From positions 1 to 57,671 of the forward strand of contig JAJDAG010000137.1 in NCBI GenBank assembly GCA_029262005.1: a stretch of DNA of 57,671 nucleotides, in the 5' to 3' direction. Origin of the DNA: Candidatus Zhuqueibacterota bacterium (GTDB taxonomy: Bacteria; Zhuqueibacterota; Zhuqueibacteria; Oceanimicrobiales; Oceanimicrobiaceae). The position numbers and the translations under genes are program-made. Positions 44,447 through 52,439 of the stretch are shown piece by piece (the first letter of the stretch is position 1; the number at the start of each line of letters is the position of its first letter). The notes below the pieces were generated by a model. It saw only the letters and a list, made by a program, of their open reading frames with translations, ran no database searches and was not told where the DNA came from.

Positions 44447-44733
44447 AAAATGACAAAATTATTTTTTGGCTGCAAATCGCCTCGGTGTCCTGGATCTGGA
44501 TATTTGTCCTGGGCGTGGCTATCTGGATTCTTAATTTGATACGAGTCGCTCACAAAATCAATGATGCGCTCAATGCTTCCGTTGGCATCAGCATTGTCGC
44601 TATTCCGGTTTTTTTCACGCTGGCGGCGATACTGACTTACGTGTTTGTTGGACTGCAAAAAGACAAACATCAGGGTGACGTGCGCACCAACCAAACTGGT
44701 GGAATCGATTCATCTTGGAGAGGGATAAAATGA
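44443..44733 (+). CDS. Small two-helix membrane protein of the complex
   Basis: A 96-residue protein with two membrane helices (~8-32 and ~47-70), separated by the short polar loop RVAHKINDALNAS. It overlaps the NrfD-like gene and the following cytochrome gene by four bases each (ATGA). I do not recognise the family. Its position recalls the small membrane subunits of alternative complex III, but there is no sequence support for homology. A structural role in the complex is an inference from coupling. Confidence 0.8.
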   Translation: MKNDKIIFWLQIASVSWIWIFVLGVAIWILNLIRVAHKINDALNASVGISIVAIPVFFTLAAILTYVFVGLQKDKHQGDVRTNQTGGIDSSWRGIK

Positions 44734-45941
44734 CATTTTTTCAAACATCGAAGTTCAGGCTTGCCTGGCTGGTATTGGCCTTTTCCCTATTCGCCATTCC
44801 GTGCCTGGCTCAGGAAATAACTTTGCCGGAAAACCCACTGCGGGGTCGATTTGTTTTCGAGCAAAAAGGCTGCGCAAGCTGTCATTCAATCCAGGGCGCC
44901 GGCGGCGATGTTGGCCCGGATTTAGGGCAAAACAAATTTTACGGTAGCTTTCTGCAACTGGCCGGAACCATGCTCAACCATGCGCCGGAAATGCTTCGGC
45001 GCATGCAGGAGCTGGATCTGGCCTATCCCGAGTTCTCCCGTTCCGAACTGGTCGAGCTCTTTGCCTACCTCTACTATTTGCGATATTTGGGTGAGCCGGG
45101 CGACTTGTATCGCGGTAAAATACTGGTCAGGGAGAAGGGTTGTCTGGCGTGCCATGCCGTCGGCGGTAAGGGCGGCAACTCCGGACCCGCGTTTGATAAG
45201 TTAGCGAAATACATTTCTCCCCTTTACATGGCGCAGGCGCTGTGGAATCATGGGCCAGAAATGGAGCGGCAAATCGTGAAAATGGGTTTGAAACGCCCGA
45301 GATTTGAAAAAGGGCAGATTGTCGATCTCAGCGCTTATATTCGTGAGGCCAGCAAGGGCACGCAACGAGAGCGGGTCTACATGTCCCCCGGCAACCCGAC
45401 ACGCGGCAAAGGGGTGTTCAAGGAGAAGGGCTGCCTGGCCTGCCACGCGCTAAACGGTGAAGGCGAGGATATTGGCCCGGATTTGCGACAATCCGACTGG
45501 GACCACAGCGTTACCGAAATCGCCGGTGTGATGTGGAATCACGGTTCCGAAATGGCGGTGTTGATGGATGAGCGCGACATTGATTGGCCAAAGTTCACCG
45601 GCAAGGAAATGGCTGACCTGATTGCCTATCTGTATTTCCTGGGCTTCCACGACGAGCCTGGTGATTCCGAAAAAGGCCAAATGGTCTTCTCAAAAAAGGG
45701 GTGCGTTAATTGTCATGGTCAGGATGCGCGCGGCGGAGAATATGCGCCTGATTTGTCGGAATCAAAAGGGGCGGCGTCTCCTCTCGATATGGCACAAATC
45801 ATGTGGAATCATGCACCCGTGATGGAAGAGCGAATCACCGAAAAAGTCATGCGTTGGCCGACGTTCACGGGTGAGGAAATGCGAGACATTTACGCTTTTT
45901 TGCGTGTTTTATCAAAGTCAGATAATGCGGAACCTAAATAA
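44730..45941 (+). CDS. Secreted protein of four tandem monohaem cytochrome c domains
   Basis: A 403-residue protein with a signal peptide (cleavage near CLAQ) and four repeated cytochrome c domains of ~90-97 residues. Haem motifs begin at Cys48, Cys138, Cys235 and Cys325 (CASCH, CLACH, CLACH, CVNCH), each preceded by KGC and followed by GPDL or similar, then by an MLNHAPEM/LWNHGPEM/MWNHGSEM motif that supplies a candidate axial Met. ATG 44730 is set by GGAGAGGGA at 44717-44725. It is homologous to the protein at 46642-47865. It could act as a periplasmic electron wire from the Qrc-like complex to a terminal acceptor. Confidence 0.93.
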   Translation: MTFFQTSKFRLAWLVLAFSLFAIPCLAQEITLPENPLRGRFVFEQKGCASCHSIQGAGGDVGPDLGQNKFYGSFLQLAGTMLNHAPEMLRRMQELDLAYPEFSRSELVELFAYLYYLRYLGEPGDLYRGKILVREKGCLACHAVGGKGGNSGPAFDKLAKYISPLYMAQALWNHGPEMERQIVKMGLKRPRFEKGQIVDLSAYIREASKGTQRERVYMSPGNPTRGKGVFKEKGCLACHALNGEGEDIGPDLRQSDWDHSVTEIAGVMWNHGSEMAVLMDERDIDWPKFTGKEMADLIAYLYFLGFHDEPGDSEKGQMVFSKKGCVNCHGQDARGGEYAPDLSESKGAASPLDMAQIMWNHAPVMEERITEKVMRWPTFTGEEMRDIYAFLRVLSKSDNAEPK

Positions 45942-45962
45942 CAGCAACCAGGAGTTGAAAAA

Positions 45963-46556
45963 ATGAAAGCGATTCTCAAAGCAGCGATTATGACCATCTT
46001 GATTGTGCCGGGTCTGGTGCTTCCGGCACAAGAAAAAACGGACGCGTCGACCTACGCCTACATCGGCACAAAAAAATGCAAGAAATGCCATATCAAGCAA
46101 TTCAAGTCCTGGAAGGAAACCAACATGGCGAAAGCATTTGAGCTCTTGAAGCCCGGCGTGCGGGCTGACAAGAAAACGGCCGCCGGACTTGATGCGAAGA
46201 AGGACTATACCTCCGACCTGGAATGCCTGCCATGCCACACAACCGGTTACGGAAAAGCGGGTGGTTTTGAAAGTGTGGAAAAAACGCCGCAATTATTGGG
46301 AGTGAGTTGTGAAATGTGCCACGGCGCAGGAAGCGAGTATACGAAACCGGAACATATGTCCCTTAAAAACAAAAATTATAAACTCGCTGGAATTCTAAAA
46401 GTGGGGCTTATAAGTCCTGTAACCGGTGCGACATGCGTTGAAGTTTGCCATAATGAAAAGAGTCCGTTTTTCAATAAGGATGAACCGTTTGACTTTGAAA
46501 AAAGAAAATATGAAGGCACTCACGATAATTTCCCTTTTAAATACAAGCATGATTGA
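45963..46556 (+). CDS. c554-like multihaem cytochrome with one atypical CX3CH motif
   Basis: A 197-residue secreted cytochrome (signal peptide to ~PAQ, residue 23). Haem sites: CKKCH (39), CLPCH (88) and CEMCH (116) are canonical, and CVEVCH (158-163) has one extra residue between the cysteines. The order and spacing recall cytochrome c554-type proteins (GTKKCKKCH, CLPCHTTGYG, GVSCEMCHGAGSEY), which are electron shuttles. AGGAG precedes ATG 45963. It lies between the two tandem cytochrome genes in the same operon. Whether the CX3CH site binds haem is uncertain. Confidence 0.9.
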   Translation: MKAILKAAIMTILIVPGLVLPAQEKTDASTYAYIGTKKCKKCHIKQFKSWKETNMAKAFELLKPGVRADKKTAAGLDAKKDYTSDLECLPCHTTGYGKAGGFESVEKTPQLLGVSCEMCHGAGSEYTKPEHMSLKNKNYKLAGILKVGLISPVTGATCVEVCHNEKSPFFNKDEPFDFEKRKYEGTHDNFPFKYKHD

Positions 46557-46641
46557 GCCGTCGCGTTGAGAACTGCAGAAACAAAAGTGAGACGACGGGC
46601 ATGCGTGATGTATCCATTTACCCAACACAGGGGAGGTAACC

Positions 46642-47865
46642 ATGACAGCAAACAACAGACGCCGACCGAAAATCAGCCATTTCAGCCCTTGGCTTGTAGC
46701 CATTTTTCTTGTGTTTACTTTTGGTGGTGCTCGCGCTCAGATCAACACATCGTCTGAGGCGCCATGGAAGGGACGCGTTGTCTTCCAAGAAAAAGGCTGC
46801 ACTCAGTGCCATGCTGTGTTTGGCGAAAAGGATCGCGCGGGTCCGGATCTGGGCAAGGAGAAATTCTATGGTACCTATCTAGAGGTGGCAGCGTTGCTGT
46901 GGAATCACTTTCCCGGAATGTCACGGAAGATGCTGGAATCGGGGACGACATTTTCGGAATTTGATGAACAGGAAATGTCGCAACTCATTTCATATCTCGC
47001 CTATTTTCGCTACCTGGGAGAGCCCGGAGTTGACTTCAAGGGCAAGAGGCTGCTGAAATCCAAAGGCTGCGTATCCTGCCACAAATTCGGTGGAATGGGT
47101 GGCGACATTGGCCCGGATATCGCTAGCTTTCAGTACTACATGTCACCGATTAAGCTGGCGGAATCCCTTTGGAACCATGGCCCCGGCATGACCGAACTCT
47201 TTCGCGAGCACAATATCAAGCGACCCGAATTCAAAGGCAATGAGATTGTTCACCTTGCGACGGCGCTGCGTTCCTATATGTCGCCGACCAAAGTTTCGTC
47301 AAACGATTTTTCTTTTGGCGATCCCATTAAAGGTGAAAAACTGGCAGAAGAAAAAGGGTGCTTGTACTGTCATGCAGTGGCCGGTACCGGCGGCTCGACA
47401 GGACCTGATTTTACTGAGATCGACCTCGACTACTCGGTGACCCAAATCGCCGGCAGGATGTGGAATCATGGGCCCGCGATGTGGGAATTCATGGAAAATG
47501 AAGACATTGCCTTTCCGGTGTTCGAGGCAGGAGGGATGGCCGACGTCATCGCCTACATCTACGGACTCAGACTCAAAGACGCACCCGGGGACGCCTTGCA
47601 GGGACACAGAATTGTCAGCGCCAAGGCATGCCTTTCCTGTCATGCGCTGCAGGGAAAAGGCGCGGACATCGCCGGCGATCTGGCCAAGCTCGATCAGATG
47701 GACTCTCCGCTGAATATGATAGCAGCGATGTGGAATCATGCTCCGGCCATGCAAGATCAGATACAACAAAGAAAGCTGGAATGGCCGAAATTGACCGGCA
47801 GAGATATGGCAAATGTGTATGCCTATCTGGATTCACTCGCACAATCAGCGGTAACAAAGAAATAA
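46642..47865 (+). CDS. Second secreted four-domain cytochrome c
   Basis: A 407-residue paralogue of the protein at 44730. Signal peptide with cleavage near ARAQ (~residue 33). Haem motifs at Cys53, Cys143, Cys240 and Cys330 (CTQCH, CVSCH, CLYCH, CLSCH), and the recurrent LWNHFPGM, LWNHGPGM, MWNHGPAM, MWNHAPAM motifs provide one Met per domain. Domain borders match the paralogue, so the four-domain form predates the duplication. GGGGAGG precedes ATG 46642. It ends the operon. Two such wires may serve different donors or acceptors. Confidence 0.93.
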   Translation: MTANNRRRPKISHFSPWLVAIFLVFTFGGARAQINTSSEAPWKGRVVFQEKGCTQCHAVFGEKDRAGPDLGKEKFYGTYLEVAALLWNHFPGMSRKMLESGTTFSEFDEQEMSQLISYLAYFRYLGEPGVDFKGKRLLKSKGCVSCHKFGGMGGDIGPDIASFQYYMSPIKLAESLWNHGPGMTELFREHNIKRPEFKGNEIVHLATALRSYMSPTKVSSNDFSFGDPIKGEKLAEEKGCLYCHAVAGTGGSTGPDFTEIDLDYSVTQIAGRMWNHGPAMWEFMENEDIAFPVFEAGGMADVIAYIYGLRLKDAPGDALQGHRIVSAKACLSCHALQGKGADIAGDLAKLDQMDSPLNMIAAMWNHAPAMQDQIQQRKLEWPKLTGRDMANVYAYLDSLAQSAVTKK

Positions 47866-48280
47866 CCCAATCGTTCTTCTGAGCGTAGATGCCGGATTTA
47901 TAAAGCATACCGCGATGGAATGTTACTGGCGTTCTGCGCGGTCAAGGCTGTTTGCAAGACAAGCGTTGACGTTGATACCGAACGGAAATTCATGCATGGG
48001 CACGCCGGCGTCAGCACAACGCAAAGAAGGAAGTCCCGGTTAAATGTATCGTGACATTCATGTCGCGGCTTTCTTTGTACAGTCTTTCCTCGACATAAAT
48101 GTCGAGACAAATTGGTCTTTCTTTAGTTGTAGGATGAAGTCTCACCCCACCTTTTACTCGCTGAAATTAGCAACAAGCCCAAATGTTGGGCTCAAGATGA
48201 CGAATTCAATTTGCGGGACTGCGTCGTTAAGGTGCAAATTATAATACATTCTTGTACTTAAACCACCTGCGGATGGCATC
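47866..48280. other. Intergenic region with a dispersed twin-hairpin element
   Basis: About 415 bases between the convergent cytochrome operon and kinase gene. No supported gene. Small ORFs on both strands here are by-products of the palindromic element at 48050-48106, whose relative lies at 55921. No terminator with a T-run was found. Confidence 0.5.
48044..48106. repeat. Dispersed twin-hairpin repeat, copy A
   Basis: Hairpin 1 is CGTGACAT-TC-ATGTCGCG (48050-48067, one G-T pair) and hairpin 2 is CTCGACAT-AA-ATGTCGAG (48089-48106, perfect). The first hairpin and the following CAGTCTTTCC match copy B at 55916-55960 (CACGACAT-TC-ATGTCGTG, then CAGACTTTGCC). Confidence 0.6.
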
Positions 48281-49921
48281 CTACTTTATAGGTAAGGCAA
48301 TCGAAAAGGTTGTTCCTTTTCCAACTTTACTCTTTACCTTGATTTCGCCATTGTGCTTTTGAATAATGCTGTACGCCGTTGTCAAACCCGATCCCATTTT
48401 AACCCGTGAACCATCCGCGGAAAAGCCAAAGTCAAAGATTCTTTTTAATCTATCCTGTGGGATGCCTTTACCGGTGTCGGAAATCTGGACATGAATATGA
48501 TTTTCCTTCGCAAAGGTCTTAATCCCAATAGTACCGGAACCCTCAATTGCGTTCGAGGCATTCCTCAGTAAGCTGATAAACACCTGATTTAGTTGACCGG
48601 GATAACATTCAATCCTGGGTATGTCACTATATTCTTTTTTGATTTTGATGCGGTTCGTTAGTTCTGTTCCAAGCAATGTCAGGCCGCTGTTGATGCCTTC
48701 ATGAATATCCACCTTCTGATACTCGGCTTCATCCAATCTGGCAAAGTTCTTCAAGCTCTTCACTATTGTTGCAATTCGATCGCCTGCCAATGATGTCACC
48801 TTAATGTTGTCCTTGAGAATCTTCAAAGCTTTCGAAAACAGGCTGCCGTTTTTTGTCTCTTCTGTTGCCCCGTTCTCTTCTAAGACAGACTCAATTTTAT
48901 CAAAACAGCGCATAGATACATCAGCCGCGCTGATCACGACGCCAATGGGATTATTAATTTCATGGGCAATGCCGGCCACCAGATCGCCCAATGATGCCAT
49001 TTTTTCTTTCATTAAAAGCTCGTTATGGGTCCTCTTTAGCTGGTACATGGTTCTGCCAAGATCTTGATTCCGCGCCTCAAGTGTTTCAGCTTGACTGCGT
49101 GTTTTCTCATTGGCGTCCTGTAACGAGGCAGTCATTTGATTAAAGGATTGAGCAAGATTGCCAATCTCATCCTTGCCTGGCATATCCAACCGGACAGCGA
49201 GGTCGCCCTTAGCCACCCTGCCTGCAGCTTGTTGCAGTTGTTGCACAGGCCCGATAATGGATCGAGCCAACCCGGCTGCGATAAAGACAGACAACAGGAG
49301 CGTGAAGATATAAAGACTGATCATAATTCTGTGAGTAGATTGATAAGTCATATCTGCGCGTTTAGCAGCATCAAAAGAATCTTGCTTATTAATACTCACA
49401 AGTTCGCTCAGGTCGGCGCTCAAGTCGTTGAATACATCCTGTGCCTCCCCATTCAGCAGTGCAACTGCGGCAGCATGTTCATTCTCCCTGATGAGTTGGA
49501 ATATTGTTAAACTTAAATCTTGATAGCGATCCCACTGCTGATCAAATTCGGAATACAGCTTGTCTTCATTTTCAGAGTAAAGCTTGCGCTTCTCTGAAGA
49601 GGCCTTGAGCATCTCATAGGTATCGCGAGTCTCATTAATCTCATCCAGTAAAGAAATCATCGTAATTGCCAGCTTCTGCTTTCTTGCTGCGTCGGTGACA
49701 AAAGCATGCTGCAATTGAATGATGCGTAAGTTAGCTGTGTTGAAATTGATGTCTGAGATAGCGACGGCTCTTGGCAGCCAACTTGCCGTCACTTCGTCAA
49801 TTTCAGCTTTAATTTCAGCCATCTTTCTTGCTGAATAAACGTGGACCCCAGCCATGATGATGAGGATGATAGCGAAGCCAATGCCTTGTTTCGCACCGAG
49901 TTTTAGGTCGTTTAATTTGAT
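48281..49921 (-). CDS. Sensor histidine kinase with four-helix-bundle sensor, second triad; non-ATG start suspected
   Basis: A kinase of 524 residues from the first ATG (49855), but the frame stays open upstream and encodes IKLNDLKLGAKQGIGFAIIL, the first membrane helix expected for this type. No ATG, GTG or TTG exists in that stretch. An ATC at 49919-49921 sits 6 bases after AGGA (49928-49931) and is my start candidate. From the ATG numbering: four-helix-bundle (4HB_MCP-like) domain 15-175, second helix 178-196, HAMP to ~250, HisKA His298 (IAHEINNPIGVV) and HATPase to the end. No receiver domain. It is the third gene of the second porin / PstS-like / kinase unit. Confidence 0.88.
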   Translation of the reverse strand: MKLNDLKLGAKQGIGFAIILIIMAGVHVYSARKMAEIKAEIDEVTASWLPRAVAISDINFNTANLRIIQLQHAFVTDAARKQKLAITMISLLDEINETRDTYEMLKASSEKRKLYSENEDKLYSEFDQQWDRYQDLSLTIFQLIRENEHAAAVALLNGEAQDVFNDLSADLSELVSINKQDSFDAAKRADMTYQSTHRIMISLYIFTLLLSVFIAAGLARSIIGPVQQLQQAAGRVAKGDLAVRLDMPGKDEIGNLAQSFNQMTASLQDANEKTRSQAETLEARNQDLGRTMYQLKRTHNELLMKEKMASLGDLVAGIAHEINNPIGVVISAADVSMRCFDKIESVLEENGATEETKNGSLFSKALKILKDNIKVTSLAGDRIATIVKSLKNFARLDEAEYQKVDIHEGINSGLTLLGTELTNRIKIKKEYSDIPRIECYPGQLNQVFISLLRNASNAIEGSGTIGIKTFAKENHIHVQISDTGKGIPQDRLKRIFDFGFSADGSRVKMGSGLTTAYSIIQKHNGEIKVKSKVGKGTTFSIALPIK

Positions 49922-49979
49922 GATGATTCCTGATGGATTGGGTAATCTTTAAGATTTACCAGAGATTTACCAGGCTTTG

Positions 49980-50405
49980 TTATTTCTCTTTTTCGATTAA
50001 GAAAAGCGTTTTGACATCGCCGGTTGCTCGTCTCTGACTGACAAACCCGATTGCTCCCGGGGTTGAAGCGACTTTCTGCAATAAGGCATCCTCAGAGTGC
50101 ATCGATAAGGGAGGATCTCCTTCACCCGACAGCATCTTTTTCAACCAAATGGATTTCATTCGGGATGGGCTTTTACCCAGGAACTTGTAAAACGCTTTCT
50201 TGGTATCACTCCTGGCTTTGAGGTCTAGTCTCACCACAGCTTGCGCGGCATTCCATTTTTTTATGTCACCGGTGTAGAAATCAAGTAGCTCTGACTTCTT
50301 AATCGTATCCATTGGCACTGACTTGTGAGCAATCACCGCCACCTGGGAAAAGGAGGTTTCAGCCCAGCCGAGCAGAAGGAGTATGGTTACAATGGCGGCT
50401 TTCAT
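49980..50405 (-). CDS. Small periplasmic PstS-like binding protein, second triad
   Basis: A 141-residue periplasmic protein from ATG 50405 (an in-frame ATG at 50432 would precede the signal peptide by nine residues). Signal peptide MKAAIVTILLLLGWAETSFSQ. The half-size binding-protein fold shows VIAHKSVPMDTIKKSELLDFY, KKAFYKFLGKSP and STPGAIGFVSQ, matching the copy at 32768 position by position (VNKSVKL, KFYSFLEK, TPGAIGFISS). It stands between the porin and kinase genes in the same order as the first triad. Likely a solute sensor handing over to the kinase; no transporter genes are nearby. Confidence 0.88.
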   Translation of the reverse strand: MKAAIVTILLLLGWAETSFSQVAVIAHKSVPMDTIKKSELLDFYTGDIKKWNAAQAVVRLDLKARSDTKKAFYKFLGKSPSRMKSIWLKKMLSGEGDPPLSMHSEDALLQKVASTPGAIGFVSQRRATGDVKTLFLIEKEK

Positions 50406-50444
50406 ATATTGTCTTTTTCTGCTGATAGTCATAGGAATAGCGAA

Positions 50445-51650
50445 TTAAAAGAACACCGAAACAGCAAGCGAGAATACGCTAAAATCGTCTTCAACTCTTG
50501 TGACTACACCCGCCGGCAGTAGTTGTGATTCATGGTCAAGTTTTACCCGGGCAAACTGAGCTTTAAACCTGACTCTGTCCATCATATTGTATGAAGCGCC
50601 AAAGGTTGTAGTTTTGATATCCTCATCTTCTTCTATGCTATCACCTGGAAGCGCAAGTATTGCTGTATGGGAATCCAGGAACCAGTAGCTGCCATAAATG
50701 AAAAGCGCTTCTGTCAAATTATAGCCTAAGGTGGCATAATAGAAGTCGAGATTTCGTTCCAGCTTTGGACTCTCTCTTTCAAGGCTTGCTTTAATAAATT
50801 CACTTTCAAATGAGAAATCAGCAAAGCTGTAAGACAGATCTCCTCCTAAGCGTATCTTGGGAATTGCGCTTAGTTCGGTAGGCGATATGTCAAGCTCCGG
50901 CGCCAGAACTTCTGCTGAATTGTCTTTGTCGTAGGTCGCCGAAAGGCCTAATTTCAGTTCGCCATAGCGCAACCCCAACCGGCCGCCAAAAAGAAATGTC
51001 GAGGTGGTGTCGATGCCGGTTTGGGTGAAGCTTGGATCATTGTTTATGTTCGGACTGTTGCCAACATAAGCCGCATAGTCAAATTTCGCTTCGCCTACCG
51101 GAAAGAAACCATAAACCTGTGCAAACGCCCGGACAGGGGTCAATACTTCAATTGGAATGAACTCGCTGAATGTTGTTTCATAGGCTAATGGCCTGATAAT
51201 ATAGGGCAACAATGGCGTGCGATTCTTAATCTCATGGAGATTGTTGAAAATGGGTACAAGCAATCCGAGCTTCAAATTGAATCTCATGTTGGCCCGGTAT
51301 TTCACCCAGGCTTCTTCAAGCTTGGCTGAACCCCATTGTCGGCCGGACGAGAAATTGTTCAGGAATTCAAAGTCGATAAACGCCGTCCAATTGGTACCAA
51401 GGTCTTTTTGAAAAAGAAGATTGAGTTGTTGTAAGCTGAAGGAATTCTGTTTCGGCCGGCTCTGGAAGGTTGTCCACTGCTGGAATGAATTCTGGAAGTA
51501 GCCAAATATCTTAATCGGAGCTTCTTTGTCCTGTGGGAAGCTGTTTGGCACCGCAGTAAAAGATACTAGCAGAAATACGATTGCGCAAAGAAAAGTCATC
51601 TTGTTTGCAATCATAGACGGTGTCTTTAATTTTTTGCAGCAAGGATTCAT
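50445..51650 (-). CDS. Outer-membrane beta-barrel porin, second triad
   Basis: A 401-residue porin-like protein, homologous to the one at 31600. Signal peptide follows a short N-terminal extension (MNPCCKKLKTPS before MIANKMTFLCAIVF). The body is rich in amphipathic strands and ends in SLAVSVFF, the same C-terminal signal as the first copy. GGAG lies ~12 bases before ATG 51650; ATG 51614 is an alternative. It is the promoter-proximal gene of the minus-strand triad. An inverted repeat CTTGCAC/GTGCAAG (51687-51730) upstream could be an operator. Confidence 0.88.
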   Translation of the reverse strand: MNPCCKKLKTPSMIANKMTFLCAIVFLLVSFTAVPNSFPQDKEAPIKIFGYFQNSFQQWTTFQSRPKQNSFSLQQLNLLFQKDLGTNWTAFIDFEFLNNFSSGRQWGSAKLEEAWVKYRANMRFNLKLGLLVPIFNNLHEIKNRTPLLPYIIRPLAYETTFSEFIPIEVLTPVRAFAQVYGFFPVGEAKFDYAAYVGNSPNINNDPSFTQTGIDTTSTFLFGGRLGLRYGELKLGLSATYDKDNSAEVLAPELDISPTELSAIPKIRLGGDLSYSFADFSFESEFIKASLERESPKLERNLDFYYATLGYNLTEALFIYGSYWFLDSHTAILALPGDSIEEDEDIKTTTFGASYNMMDRVRFKAQFARVKLDHESQLLPAGVVTRVEDDFSVFSLAVSVFF

Positions 51651-51738
51651 TGATTTAACTTCTCCAACTTAGGAAATTACCTGTACCTTGCACCCTGCTT
51701 AAAATGCGGCATTTTGAAATAAAGTGCAAGACTTTGTT

Positions 51739-52230
51739 CTACTTTCTATGTTTTTTAGAGTCTGATTCGACTCGCCTGATGTCTCTTAATGCAATCCAAA
51801 GGGGCAATGCTGCAACAGGGGTAAATGCAAAATCAATCCAGAACCAAACCGGGGGCAGTCCTCGAATTGGAATGCAGATACCTGCAAGGACAGGAACAAG
51901 AACACACATGATGAGTCCGCACTGAACAATCCAAATATTCCGAACCGGGTCACGGATTGCACCTGCGAACAGAATTGCCAATACAATGTGCGCGAAGGCG
52001 AGCCAGTCATGTGCGTACAACATAAAGGGGTAGTTTGCCTCAACAGACTCGAATCCCTCAATGGCTTGCAGGACAAAACCGTGCAACACACCAATGGGTT
52101 CAGCATCTCCCCAGACTATACGAACGGCCATTTTCAGTTCGGGGATTGCCGGCCATACAGTGATGCCGGACACAAGAAGCCCGAAGACGATAATGCCTAA
52201 CATCCACTTTGCTCGTTTTAAACTATTCAT
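51739..52230 (-). CDS. Four-helix inner-membrane protein, unknown function
   Basis: A 163-residue protein with four predicted membrane helices (about 10-28, 70-90, 98-118, 125-150). Conserved-looking features are VLHGFVLQAIEGFESVEANYPFML between helices 1 and 2 and a conserved His in YAHDWLAFAHIVLA. ATG 52230 is preferred over the longer frame start at 52314 because GAGGAAT precedes it. I do not recognise a characterised family. It is a single gene with no obvious partner, although co-direction with the porin triad might be coincidental. Confidence 0.75.
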   Translation of the reverse strand: MNSLKRAKWMLGIIVFGLLVSGITVWPAIPELKMAVRIVWGDAEPIGVLHGFVLQAIEGFESVEANYPFMLYAHDWLAFAHIVLAILFAGAIRDPVRNIWIVQCGLIMCVLVPVLAGICIPIRGLPPVWFWIDFAFTPVAALPLWIALRDIRRVESDSKKHRK

Positions 52231-52439
52231 ATTCCTCGAGTAGAACGTGGCGGTCGGTTGATGTGTGAGCAGCCTCTTCTTCCAACCGCTTTGTTGGGCA
52301 GCGCTTCGCGACATTTGAGCTGCTATTGTTGTTAACTATTCTGTAAAGAGCGATGCTGCAAACCCAGCGCGAGCGGAGAAATTTGTCGCCCTGCTTTTGT
52401 TGCAGCCTGAGTTAGAACGACTGCTGCCTGGGGCCTGCG

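Noticed and set aside
47898-48244. Small ORFs sharing MYRDIHV / KPRHECHDT with ORFs at 55895-56154
   Set aside because: The shared peptides come from the twin-hairpin DNA repeat read in both strands, not from a conserved protein.
52231-52439. Integron cassette with attC-like site (TTCTAAC ... AGTTAAC, GCTGCAA/TTGCAGC)
   Set aside because: The core sites do not fit RYYYAAC/GTTRRRY, neighbouring spacers lack similar structures and no integrase is present.
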